Source: Allium sativum (lineage: Eukaryota > Streptophyta > Magnoliopsida > Asparagales > Amaryllidaceae). Taken from it: a stretch of 64,000 bases of DNA. The notes below the pieces were generated by a model. The model was given only the letters and a program-made list of their open reading frames with translations. It made no database searches and was not told where the DNA came from. Location of the stretch: assembly GCA_030737875.1 (NCBI GenBank), contig CM060922.1:760007603-760071602 (forward strand), written 5' to 3'. Below are positions 1 through 10,234 of this stretch, in pieces. The translations under genes and the position numbers were made by a program. Position 1 is the first letter of the stretch; each line of letters opens with the position of its first letter.

Positions 1-321
1 ACTAGGACTTGTTGTTCTTACCCCCCATCTTCGTAATAACTCTCAAGTCTATCATGGGAAAGACATGTCTTAGCAAATGTTCAAGTTTGGTTCTGGTTCT
101 TGTTCTCTCATTCTCAATATCGATGTGGTGACATGCCTTAAGGTAATCGCCTTGGTTGGTATTTGTTATCTTATTTCGTTTCCGCTGTGAGTTAATTTTT
201 TTACTCTGATTATGGTCATGCTCATTAATTACAAGTACTAAATTTATACTCCTCGTGCTTGGATGTGTTTTAGTTTTGATTTTTTTTGAAATTCGGGCTC
301 GGAAAATTGTGGGGTGTTACA
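1..321 (+). repeat. 3' end of a gypsy-type LTR (partial)
   Basis: The segment ends in GTGGGGTGTTACA at 309-321, the same terminus as the Tekay LTRs elsewhere in the window. The rest does not closely match them. No primer-binding site follows position 321, so this is more likely a solo or 3' LTR than a 5' LTR. The window edge cuts its start. Confidence 0.4.
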
Positions 322-1212
322 GTTGCTCACCTTCCACTTGCTTGTTGTGTTCAAAGGTGAGTTCATAGGAACTCACATTAATGTAATCAAGCTAATATGC
401 TTGGCATGTATGCCCTTGGAAATTTTAAGTTGTGCATGCATTTGGTGAATTAGTTTTTTTTTCTGTGAACTTCCCAATTTTTGGGTTTTTGAATTCAATT
501 ATATGAATTAGTGTAAATCTTTGTAGAGATTTGAGTTTGGAGTTCTTGAGTTGTTTCCGCGAGCCTCGGAAGCTTCATTGTCACTTAGATAATGCTATAA
601 GCCTTCACATTTCGTTTGAGCTCATCTGGAATCAATTTGGTATTCATAGCCTAGGCAAACAATTGTCCTGGCTTCTGTTCAGACGTTTGAATTGGAGATT
701 CAGTCATCTGACTTGATGATGTGTTATAAATAAAAAGAGGTAACCTGGTTTAGATGTCTAAAATTGGAAATTCAAACGTCTGGAATCTAGGAAACACATT
801 GTTGTTTCTGGTAACCAGATTTAGACGTCTGACCTGCTATATAAGGCAGTACTTACCTTTTTCTATGATGTTTTGAGTTTTTATCGATTCAACTTGCTCC
901 ATATTGATTTCTATCACTATTTTTGAGTAGACGACTTTTTTTTGGATTTCTGATATATTCGTTGTGAACGAATTCATAATCCATATTTATGGGATTTAAT
1001 TTACATTATTAAAACGTGAATTCTTGCATCAATTATTCTTACTATCGTATTTATGAATTTTCCACTTCAAAAATATAACGGGTTTTATACTATTTGTAGA
1101 TATGAAATCTTTTACTAAAAGTGGTTTCAAACACTAGTTTCATCATATAAAGTTGTTTTTACAAATTGTCTTTATTCTACTACTAGGTATATACAAATAC
1201 CTTCTCCTCACT
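322..1212. other. AT-rich LTR-like spacer without a gene
   Basis: I see no coding capacity. The segment holds a perfect 14-bp inverted repeat (CAGACGTTTGAATT at 680-693, its complement at 769-782) and further AGACGTCT-like motifs near 820. A TATA-like TATATAAG follows at 838-846. That layout suggests the U3 region of an old LTR, possibly copia. The Tekay element at 1213 inserted at its right edge. Confidence 0.35.
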
Positions 1213-1423
1213 TGTAACAACCCGAATTTTGATAACATGTTAAAACAAGAAATCAAGGTAGAATTAAATTTTAAAATAAGAATCAGGGAAAACGGGTTTC
1301 ACCATTGTGTTCGTCTCGGAATTCTACATAAAATAGAGTCCGAGTTTTCGAAAATCGGAGTCCGGATGAAGAAGTTATGGACTTCAGAAGATTCAGAAGA
1401 TTTCAGGCAGCATTGGACCAAGG

Positions 1424-1515
1424 GGTCGACCATAGGGTCGACCTACCCCCTCCCCCCCCCCCCTCAGGTCGACCATAGGGTCGACCTACCCCCTAGGTCG
1501 ACCATAGTGTCGACC
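1424..1515 (+). promoter_or_regulatory. Cluster of six GTCGAC palindromes in U3
   Basis: Three pairs of the form GGTCGACCATAGNGTCGACC are separated by C-rich tracts. The cluster ends about 120 bp upstream of the TATA box. Equivalent clusters occupy the same place in the LTRs of elements A, B and C, which suggests a binding-site array. The function is an inference. Confidence 0.5.
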
Positions 1516-1633
1516 TCCTCCCTTATAGGTCGGCCTGGTTTGACCCAGAACTCATTTTTGAAGCCTGAGACGTGTTTTGATGGTCCGGATTGATTCTAGG
1601 GTTAATCTAAGGGCCTAAACTAGTTTCTACACC

Positions 1634-1641
1634 TATAAAAA
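1634..1641 (+). promoter_or_regulatory. TATA box of element 1 LTR
   Basis: TATAAAAA in the context CACCTATAAAAACACCC. The corresponding LTR A site reads CTATAAAAACACAC on the minus strand, so the box is conserved between families. It lies about 420 bp into the LTR and would make most of the LTR transcribed (R-U5). Confidence 0.6.
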
Positions 1642-2751
1642 CACCCTTAGACCTAACCTAATTCATATCAAATCATTCTTACACCATTATGCTGCTAAAA
1701 TACCTCTTGAACCATGGCCACCGTCTCCAAATCAAAGTACAAACATTCAAACTCAAATCAATTCAAAGAACAGGCTTCTACAATGATTCAAGACAATAAA
1801 TCAACAATGCCGCGACATTTTTACAACAAATTCAGTTCTTAATTCATTAGCCATGCTCTGTAAGTTCTAGTTATTTTCATATTAAAAATTTTAAATATAA
1901 TATGGGCATGTGATGAAGTGAAATTGGATGTAAGTATGTTTATCGATCTATTTCTGTTGCTTCTTGGATCTTGAGTTTTGAGACTTGTCTATCTTTATTT
2001 CCATGTCTAGTTTATAATCAATTCAGCCTGTTGTAAATCAGTTTTCTCGATTCATATTGATATTATTACCAAGTTGTAATCTTCATGCCTGTGATGATGT
2101 TTTTCTCTCTGATCTTATTTTTATACAAAATTCTACCTTCCCCTATTTATTTTCTTTTGATGAACCTAGGTCAATTTCGGACCTAGGCCTAAACTACGAT
2201 ATACGTGCGATGGTATATGGGGGAAATATTGGAATATTTCCTAGTGGAATATATGTGTTTGGTGGAATTGGTGGCATAACATAAAAATTGGATATTTGGG
2301 TATTACTACCATTAACATGAAATTGGATATTTGGGTATTGTCAATATAATTGAAATTGCAAGTTTGGGTATTGGCATAAATAATTTGGCATGAGGTAGGC
2401 ATACATGAATTGGCATGTAAATTAAATCACGAGTTTGGGACTATGTAAGTTTAAATCAAAAGATTTGGGCTTATGTTAATTAGGCATATGTAGAATTGGG
2501 AATTTGAACATGAAAGCAATTGTAAACTTGATAATTGGCATAAACATGTATTATGAACTTGGGCAACTGACATGTATTGTAATAAAAAGATTATAGTTTG
2601 GGATAACTACATCATGAATCATGATTTGGGTTTATTGGGTATGAAACTTGATACATGTAATTTTGGCTAGAACTTGATACGGTAAAATGGCATAAACCTG
2701 GCATACGTGTAAATAGGAAAGAATTGGACGTATGTAAACTGACTTGAATTG

Positions 2752-2753
<2 letters not shown>

Positions 2754-2800
<47 letters not shown>
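2754..2800. repeat. (TA)n microsatellite
   Basis: Uninterrupted run of alternating T and A inside the LTR of element 1. It creates spurious Ile-Tyr open frames on the minus strand. Confidence 0.95.
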
Positions 2801-2804
<4 letters not shown>

Positions 2805-2982
2805 GCATGTAAATTTGGAACTTGGGCATATGTTTATTAATATGTAAAGTTGGGAATTTGAAACATGAAAATGACTGTGTATTGGATAATTGACTTGAAC
2901 ACGAACATGAACATTTCTATATGTTAAACACATGAACTGATATTGGGGTTTTGGGGGGAATACGACCATTAATGAACCTTTA

Positions 2983-3198
2983 ACACGAGGTTAGACTCAG
3001 TTTGTGGTGTAAATCTGCCCGGAACCGCCCGGAAAATCCTGTAGCCACAAAGTGTCAGTCTAATGTGAGAGGTCAAAGGTCGAATTGTAGGCGTAACGAT
3101 TTATGACACGAGATTAGACTCAGTTTGTGGTGTAAATCTGCCCGGAACCGCCCGGCAAATCCAGTGGCCACAAAGTGCACGGTCTAATGTGAGAGGTC
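2983..3198 (+). promoter_or_regulatory. Paired hairpin modules of the Tekay LTR (sense orientation)
   Basis: Two copies of an approximately 90-bp module, 2983-3074 and 3105-3198. Each runs ACGAGgTTAGACT, then TTTGTGG, a GC-rich loop with two CCCGG motifs, CCACAAA, then AGTCTAATGTGAGAGGTC. TTTGTGG pairs with CCACAAA (inner stem) and TTAGACT with AGTCTAA (outer stem; one T:G pair at its inner end in the second copy). The same tandem pair is present in the LTRs of A, B and C with different but still complementary stems. The role is unknown; a structured RNA signal is plausible because the module lies downstream of the TATA box. Confidence 0.75.
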
Positions 3199-3239
3199 AT
3201 GATTCGTTCGTCATAATGAATGAATTAAGGAATACTAAC

Positions 3240-4075
3240 CATAGTAAGACGTGGGTATGGTTAGAGGGTTAGGTGGATGACATGGAAATTTGACATGTAA
3301 ATGTGGACCTAACCGGTATGAGTTAGGAACATGTAAAACTTATAAATGTGGGCTTAACCAACATAACTGTTAATCAGACCAATGGGTGGGTTAAGTAATA
3401 TGACTAGACTACTGACACTTAACCAACATAACATGACTGTTTAAGTCAACTTGAACATATAGATAATACTTAACCAACTTAGCATGATACGTGGGCGGGT
3501 TAAGCCGTGAATTACTTGAAATACTTAACTAATGCAATCTGACGAATGGGAGGGTTAAGTTAAATGGGTTGGTTTAACTTGAATGGGTTGATAACACCCA
3601 ACCAATATAACCTGATGTGTGATAGGGTTAAGTCATGAACCGCTTGAATATACTTAACCAATTTGACACGATGATTTGATAGGGTTAAGTCATGAACCGC
3701 TTGAATATACTTAACCAATTTGACACGATGATTTGATAGGGTTAAGTCATGAACCGCTTGAATATACTTAACCAATTTGACACGATGATTTGATAGGGTT
3801 AAGTCATGAACCGCTTGAATATACTTAACCAATTTGACACGATGATTTGATAGGGTTAAGTCATGAACCGCTTGAATATACTTAACCAACTTGACAGATG
3901 ATTCGTAGGGCTAAGTCATGAACTTGAACGAGAACACTTAGCCAATTTGACATGACACGTAGGCGGGTTAAGTCACGAACTTGAATGACAATACTTAACC
4001 AACTTGACATGCTAGACTGATGGGGTTAAGTCTCGAATTTAAATGACAACACTTAACCAACTGGACGGAATCCCT
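3240..4075 (+). repeat. Minisatellite block with five 57-bp units in the LTR
   Basis: A core from about 3619 to 3903 holds five nearly identical 57-bp units, each carrying GATAGGGTTAAGTCATGAAC and ending in TTTGACACGATGATTT. More degenerate copies (GGGTTAAGT..CTTAACCAA) extend on both sides, from about 3240 to 4075. Shorter versions of the CTTAACC motif occur in the other Tekay LTRs, so this is a local expansion. The minus-strand open frame across it is a repeat artefact. Confidence 0.85.
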
Positions 4076-5192
4076 AGTTACACGGTCCTTTTCAGCAGTA
4101 ACCCACTAGATATATCATGGTACCCTGGAACTAGGCACGGTGGGGCACGATTACTGGGCTGATTGTAAGCGACTAGAACGACGGCTGAGTTGGTGCGCCA
4201 TTGTAGGTTCAGGCGGACTATGGTCGTGCACGTAGTCCGGAGTTGAAAAAGCAGGCATTGGGCACCAGTAGGTTTACACTGTGCGTGCTTGATTCGTGTC
4301 GGTGGTTGGCACCCTAGGGCTTGATACACCCTATGGTTGACCTAGCACTGGTAACTACATTCGTGATAGGGCCGTATGAAACAGACACATGAACGAGCTA
4401 GGACTTGTAGGGAGACGATCGATTAATAGATCCTTTCGTGAGACCAAGTAATGGGTCATTTCATGACATTGGGCAAGGGATCATTTTATAGTCAACACAT
4501 GACACGGGTTGGGATACTAGAACGGGTGGTGCAGAGCAAATAGATATCATCGAAATATTTTAATGGTGAAGCAGAGAAATCTTGCGAATTTATACTTAGT
4601 TTATCTTGAATAGGAACCTTGCGATGGTATACTTGACAAAAATCATATGAGGTTATTCTTAGTTATCTTTCCTGTAGCTTATCTTGTCATCATGCTTATG
4701 TTTACTTTCAGTTTATTCATGCCATGTTATCTTTACCTGTTTTTATGCTGAAAGTCACTAGGACTTACTCAGTCTTTATGACTGACCCATTTCGTTTCGC
4801 CTCTTTTTCTTCCGTCCCCCCCCCCCCAGGTTCGCAGGATGGGAATACAGCTTAGTTCGGATCTTACCAAGCTCCAAGGCTCTTTCTTGTACGGCTTGGA
4901 TTTCTCTTGGCTATGGCTTGCTTTGCTTTATTGGGGAATACTACAACTTATTTTATGCTTCTTTGTTTTTGAGCAAGACAGATATTTTAACTATGTAATT
5001 GGGTATTGAAAGTTGATGGGCTTTTATTGTAAACAATTATATTTAACAAATTATTTGAAGTACTTCCACTTTACTTTCCGCTGTTTCATATATGTCTGTC
5101 TTGTAATATTTCTGTTCCAGTACCCATAATGCTCCATTGAAGTTAAGGCATTCCCTTTGTGAGTGACCTTAACGGATGTGGGGTGTTACATT

Positions 5193-5210
5193 TGGTATCA
5201 GAGCAGAAGG
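5193..5210 (+). other. Primer-binding site, initiator tRNA-Met
   Basis: TGGTATCAGAGC, complementary to the 3' end of plant tRNA-iMet, starts two bases after the LTR end. It marks the 5' LTR boundary and the plus orientation. Confidence 0.9.
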
Positions 5211-5399
5211 TTACCAGACTGGGCAAAAGCTTTTAAAAAACCTTCTGAAATTATTTTCAAAACGTTTACAAAGAAGCATTTTTCTAAGAAAAGTTTTGTT
5301 TTACGAAAGGCATATTCCCCAAAGCCATATGCACTATCTTTTGATTCTCTCGTTGAGTCTCTTCTCTCTTTCTTTTTCACCGTAGTTTGTAGGCATACA

Positions 5400-6854
5400 A
5401 TGCATGTCGGAGGGCAAAGGAGTGCCCAACTTCCATCTGTAGCCGCAGTAATTCCATCTGCATCTAATCTTATTTCAAGCTTTGTAGAGTTGCCGTACAA
5501 TGGAGGTAGCTTTCGAGAAACTTGACAACAAGCTATACAAGGATAGCAAGAATGAGGATAAAGAACACAAGCCTAAGGATGAGAAACTTGTTGATATGGC
5601 TTAATCCACGAAGGAGGAAAAGGTGAAAGTAAAGAGGCCAAAGTGAAAGAATAATAAAACCCACGACAAGAGAGAGTATCTTTAGTATGGTAAAAAGGGA
5701 CATGTAGTTAAGTATTAGAGGACAAGGACAAGGGCAAAGGACAAGATCGTCGAGAGGGCAATTGTATGCTCTCACTACTAGCGTACCTAAGAAGAGGTGG
5801 TAACGTTTCTGTTAAAAGTTTAGCTTTTCTTTTCTATCATACCATGGGAACTTTGTTTTTGTACATCGCATCCTTTTTAATTCTGCTTCGATAGTTGAGT
5901 CTCTGCACCTTAGTACTAGGTAGTAGAGGGTTCTGCCACGCTTAGTTACCTAGAATCTCTTGATACATTTATCAATCCGCTCGAGTAGTGTTCGCCACTA
6001 AGGTGGATGGTTCACTTCGCTTATGCATGAGTCATAGAAAATCACCTTAGTAAGTACACTTGGCAACATGGTTGACATCTGTTTATTTGCAAGAGATAAT
6101 TCTTCTGCATGGAATACCCTATAGTGAGTAAACGAGATCCAGGATTCACTAGTGAATTTTGGAGAGCTTGCATGAAACCATGAGTACGCAGTTATGTTTA
6201 AGCCGAGTATACTAGAAAAAGAATAAGTGAAAGTGGAACGAGAGGCGACAGTGAAATGAGTTCCAACTCATATTTTGGAAATAGGAATTAAGAAGCTACG
6301 AAATTGTGAAGTTAAAGACAGTGAAAGCACAATGGAGTTAAACTCAAGGAAATGCGGCTTAGAAGACTGAAGACTAGTTACGCACATTATATCTCTTTAC
6401 AAGAGTATATCCTTGATCCCTCTTTTCCAGTAGAGCTTACTTACATGCTATCTTTTAAGTATATCCTCTCGGTCCTATTCTCAATCCTATTTCTATTGCG
6501 AACCCCATAGGGAGTATGACTCATCTGTTAGTAATACATGTTCGGGCTTGAGGGTGTCCATTGGGTTGACTAAACTTTTTGGGTTTTATAGGATACGGGT
6601 TGGTTTTAGGAAGAGATTTCCTTGTGACCTAAAAGGAGTCCATCATGCTTTGTTTCCTAGAATCATATATATTGGTTGGGTTGAGTAATTCTTTGGGTGT
6701 CAGCCTGATGTTGATTCCGGTCTTTAGGGCTGGTGCTTAGGTAGTTCCCCTAATCAGTATATATGTGATGTAGATTTCCAGTTCTGACATTGCCTAATGG
6801 GCACAAAGTTTTTACTTGCTTCTATCATTCGACTATACATTTAGGTAGGAAAAA
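5400..6854 (+). pseudogene. Scrambled gag, integrase and RNase H remnants of Tekay element 1
   Basis: No open frame survives. Recognisable pieces are: a Lys/Glu/Asp-rich segment and a broken nucleocapsid zinc knuckle around 5540-5730, where YGKKGHVVKY has Tyr in place of Cys; an integrase piece near 6127-6177 reading KRDPGFTSEFWRACMK, matching RDPIFTSEFWKS of element A; and an RNase H entry motif, LTLPNGHKVFT, near 6788-6820, matching [11 protein letters not shown] of element C. In an intact Tekay element RNase H precedes integrase, so the reversed order here implies rearrangement as well as deletion. Reverse transcriptase and protease were not found. Confidence 0.6.
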
Positions 6855-7335
6855 TTGGGTGTAAACATGTGTTTGAGACATGTTATGATTGATGGTTGCA
6901 AGTGGCTGCAAGTGGTTTCTCGTGGATGCATTTACACATTAGGCACTAGATCGGCTCAGTTACCTTTCATATTGCATATGCATGAGTGTTTATACTTGTT
7001 TATGGATGAATTTGAATGTGTTATCATGTGGATGTTGCATATGGATGGATGTTTGTGCACACATGTAGTGTTATTGTGACTAGGACTATTTGCATACATG
7101 TTGGACTCATGGCACTAGACATATTTTGCATTAAGAAGATCAATCAGGCCTGATCATTTGCATTAGACAAGGAACATATACACACACTTTCTGCATATGT
7201 TCATACAACATTAGAAATCTCTTAAGGACGATGGATGCCTGTGATTGATGATTGAGTAGATGGATGATTGGATGGTAGGACACATTCTTCTTAACTTGAA
7301 GATTTCGGGGACGAAATCCTTTAAGGAAGGGAGAA
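6855..7335 (+). other. 3' UTR and polypurine tract of Tekay element 1
   Basis: Non-coding block conserved in reverse orientation in element A (24429-24960) and element C (37280-37800). Shared landmarks are AAACATGTGTTTGAGACATG near 6863, TTAGGCACTAGATCGGCTCA near 6940 and GGACGAAATCCTTTAAGG just before the LTR. GGAAGGGAGAA at its end is the polypurine tract. The open frames over it are not coding. Confidence 0.75.
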
Positions 7336-7462
7336 TGTAACAACCCGAATTTTGATAACATGTTAAAACAAGAAATCAAGGCAGAATTAAATTTTAAAAT
7401 AAGAATCAGGGAAAACGGGTTGCGCCATTGCGTTCGTCTCGGATTCTACATAAAATAGAATC
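7336..7462 (+). repeat. Truncated 3' LTR of element 1
   Basis: Matches the first about 127 bp of the 5' LTR at 1213 with few changes, then breaks off inside the ATAGAATCC / ATAGAGTCC stretch. Confidence 0.9.
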
Positions 7463-8420
7463 CAACTGATTTCCCTTGCCTAGTGCCAGATGGGTATGAG
7501 CAAATTGTTAGTATAAAATATGTTTGGAAGTCGGACATATGTGTGGGTTACAAAAGCTTTGGGCACCGTACTGACAAGTGCACTCAGAAGGTTAGTGCCT
7601 ATGGCAATTGCAAGGACACTGGATAGATAGGTGATCCAATTTGATAAACCAAATGGAACTGGAAAGCAACATGGGTAAGTGAATGGTAATGGTAAGAGCA
7701 AGCAAGCATAGACCAGGGTTGTTAGTAAGAAAAACTAGCAAGTTAATGCCGGTGATGCTGACAGTTCAGGTACTCAGTTGGCTGTGAATGTTAGAAGCAA
7801 GCGAACTGATGGAAGTGTTGCTGGTCTTGAGATTGGTAGCAATTTTACTGCTCTGAGTGATGAATTAGACAATGATGAAAGTAAAGACAATGAACTAGAA
7901 TACGAGGAAGGCGAGATAAGAAGAGTTGAACTTCTGTCAAGAGTGTTTAAGCCTTTTGTTGAGTTGAACACTGTTTTGCAAGGAAAAGTCAGTGAGAATG
8001 AGAAGGTGAAGACAGTTGATACTGAAATTGGTGAATGTAACGTACAATTCAGTGATAATTTTAAAGCAGCTAATTGTAGCAATGACACTGTGCCAACAGT
8101 CCAGTCTGATACCGGTGGTGAAAGTGCGGTGGGAATTAAAGTGGCATCGAAGCAAGTCATGCAAGCATCCATCAAACCTGGGTTCCTTAACAAGGCACTA
8201 TCTCGACCCACTAATGAGAGCAAAATTTCTCTGGCTGCTGGTAATGTTGAAGCCATAACAATTGGCAAAGGAGTGGATAATTCTGCTAAGAAGGATACAA
8301 AAAAGAAAACAACTAGGCCCTATGATAACATTCCACCACCGCCAAGATATAAAGAGCCTCCTCCGAGGGCTGATGAGCCAGAAACTCCAATTGAATATAC
8401 ATAATCCATTATAGGTCAAA
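7463..8420 (+). pseudogene. LINE ORF1 (gag-like, DUF4283/zinc-knuckle) fragment
   Basis: Frame 7468-7626 reads a segment ending in a CX2CX4HX4C knuckle typical of plant L1-type LINE ORF1: WKSDICVGYKSFGHRTDKC. The second Cys has become Tyr. A frameshift and stops follow. From 7778 to 8404 an open frame of 208 codons encodes an acidic, hydrophilic region with NDESKDNELEYEEGEI near its start and a proline-rich tail (PPPPRYKEPPPRADEPE), the usual look of the ORF1 C-terminal half. No LINE endonuclease or reverse transcriptase follows, and no poly(A) tail or target duplication was recognised. A broken host gene with a related knuckle is a less likely alternative. Confidence 0.6.
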
Positions 8421-8429
8421 AAATTTTAA

Positions 8430-9647
8430 AATAAGAATCGTCCGAATCTATTTGATTACAGTTTTCTAATCAAAGAGAAAAATCATGATTTTCTCTTGTA
8501 AATAACCGGTTATGTCCAAATCAAATTTTCAAATAGTCGCTACGGGTTCGTTTATAAACCATAACGTTTGTTTAATAAATTTAAAAGATTTTTTAATAGA
8601 ATTTGGATATCGTTTAACTTAAAAATGTTAATGTTGAGTTATATTTCCATTTTCGTCGAATTCGAAGTGATATATTATTCCATTTGGATACGTATGACAA
8701 TAATAATTTATTATTATTAAATTGAATTGTTTTGGTATTAAATTATATTTTAGTGATATTATTTAAGCCTTAAGAATAACCAATTTTCAAACAACCTTCG
8801 TTTTCGATGAAGCAAATTTTATTTAATCTGTAATGTCTAGTTATTGCTAGATTTCATATTTGGAGTCAATCAGAGTTGTTTTATGAGCATGCAATATTTA
8901 AATGTAAACCAGTCGGTAAATTGAAATTAAAATAAAGTTATTTTACAAACGGAGTCGGATTTTGACCAAATGAGTTTCATTCGGTCTGGAACGTCAGCAT
9001 GTAGCAGTGTGACTATTTTCGTTGCGGCTGGAGTTCGTGTGTGATGGTGCGTATATATAACATGCAACGTTAAATAGTGGTAAATTTTAATAACCATATT
9101 TAAAACAAAATAATATTAAAGCTTCTACCCTAGGAAATTATACACACACAAGCCTAATACTAAATTCATTGCTGCCTACCCTATCCTATTTTAATGACCA
9201 CCCTTTTTGACTGCTCCAAGCCAGTAATTAAACCAACTCGAAATGTTCAAAATGACAGGTAGTTATTTAGCTTACAGGGTTTAAATAGAGTATCGCACGG
9301 AATTAGACACAGAAATAGACAACAATATCTCACAATGGAATAAATTTTATATAATAAAATCAGAGTTAGCAAAACTAATTATACAGCGGAACTTTTATAC
9401 ATATATTAGATTTAATTAAAAATAAAAGAGAATAACAAACCAAAACAAGCTTGACTTTATGTGCTTCTAACTTCGATAGCTGGAATCTTTAGATCTGCAA
9501 CACTAGTTCTTATTCCATAGGAAATTTTGTCTGATTCCGTGCAATAATCTTTTTAAACCCTATAAGCTAAATAACTACATGTCATTTTGAATGTTTCGAG
9601 TTGGTTTAATTACCGACTTGGAGTAGTCAAAAAGGCAGGTTATTACA
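8430..9647 (+). repeat. Old gypsy LTR, family E (copy 1, partial)
   Basis: 8440-9110 aligns with 47040-47690: shared landmarks include CAAATAGTCGC, TTCGTTTATAAA, ACTTTATT/TTTTATTTAA before TTATTGCTA, and GTGAGCATA/ATGAGCATG. The copy ends at TTATTACA (9647), followed by a primer-site-like sequence. The start of the LTR is missing here. Confidence 0.6.
9191..9645. repeat. Long inverted repeat with about 115-bp arms
   Basis: The left arm (9191-9306) and right arm (9533-9645) are reverse complements with scattered mismatches; for example AATTAAACCAACTCGAAA on the left pairs with TTTCGAGTTGGTTTAATT on the right. The spacer is about 226 bp. The right arm is the 3' end of the family-E LTR and recurs at 20560-20703. 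The left arm is thus an inverted copy of an LTR end. Confidence 0.8.
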
Positions 9648-10234
9648 GTTGGCATCAGAGCTTTTGGTTATACAAGGCTTGGCCCATTGGGTTTAAAAAA
9701 TCATTAGAGATAGGATAGTAATATCCTAAAGCGAGTGGAACTGATGCTAGAATCACCCTAGAGACTTTGTGTTGTAAAAGAAAGGAAAATAAATAAATTA
9801 CTTGGAAGAGATTTTGAAAATAAAATAAAATATTTTGAAGGATATATTTTTGGAATATTAAATTCCTACTCATGGCTCTTTGTGATAAATTTTTCGAAAT
9901 TTATCGACGAGTTGTTCTAAATTATCGGAAAATAAGTGAGTAACAAATTGGTTTTACCAAGTGTTCTTGAAATCATCCAAGTGATTTCGAAAGAGGTTTT
10001 GTTGAAAATAAAGACGAGTACTAAATATGGATTTTCAAAAAGTACTCAGGAAACTTAACGAAGCGGAACTTGAATGATACTCGACTTGAGAAAGCGATGG
10101 TCGAAATGTGATTTGAATCGGTATCAACATTGACTCGGATCGGATTGAAAATAGTATAGCTTATCTAAACCACTTTGTTTAAACTTAATTAAATTTGTTT
10201 TACTAATTATTTCAAACTAATATCAAGTCTATAT
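9648..10234 (+). other. Primer-site-like sequence and leader of the family-E element
   Basis: TGGCATCAGAGC at 9650-9661 is one base different from the tRNA-iMet primer site and follows the LTR end by two bases. The rest is AT-rich leader with no open frame. It is interrupted at 10234 by the copia element. Confidence 0.5.

Larger units (their letters stand above)
1213..5190 (+). repeat. 5' LTR of Tekay element 1
   Basis: It runs from TGTAACAACCCG to GGGGTGTTACA (3978 bp), ending two bases before the primer-binding site. The first 150 bp share a block with the other Tekay LTRs: an ACGGGTT..GCCATTG.GTTCGTCTCGGA core followed by GAGTCCGAGTTTTCG. Inside are a GTCGAC cluster, a TATA box at 1634, an AT microsatellite, two hairpin modules, a 57-bp tandem repeat and, near 4750, an ACTTACTCAGTCTTTATGAC block shared with the other LTRs. 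No gene lies in it; open frames here are by-products of the repeats. Confidence 0.9.
1213..7462 (+). mobile_element. Truncated Ty3/gypsy Tekay-type retrotransposon (element 1)
   Basis: A long 5' LTR (1213-5190) is followed by a tRNA-iMet primer-binding site (5193), about 2.1 kb of decayed internal sequence, a 3' UTR ending in a polypurine tract (GGAAGGGAGAA, up to 7335), and 127 bp of 3' LTR starting TGTAACAACCCG at 7336. Homology to the 5' LTR stops near 7462, where a LINE fragment begins. The 3' LTR is therefore truncated and the right target-site duplication is lost. The internal region keeps recognisable scraps of gag, integrase and RNase H, but protease and reverse transcriptase are missing. 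Membership of the Tekay group is inferred from shared LTR ends, hairpin modules and 3' UTR with elements A and C. Confidence 0.85.

Noticed and set aside
3560..3889. Open frame with a repeated VKYIQAVHDLTLSNHR peptide
   Set aside because: It is the minus-strand translation of the 57-bp LTR repeat; no start context, no homologous frame in other LTRs.
3619..3903. Regular repeat resembling a CRISPR array
   Set aside because: Units are head-to-tail with no unique spacers, and the setting is a plant LTR.
7778..8404. Host gene encoding a 208-residue acidic protein
   Set aside because: The upstream frame carries a LINE ORF1 zinc knuckle with frameshift and stops; a LINE fragment explains it better.
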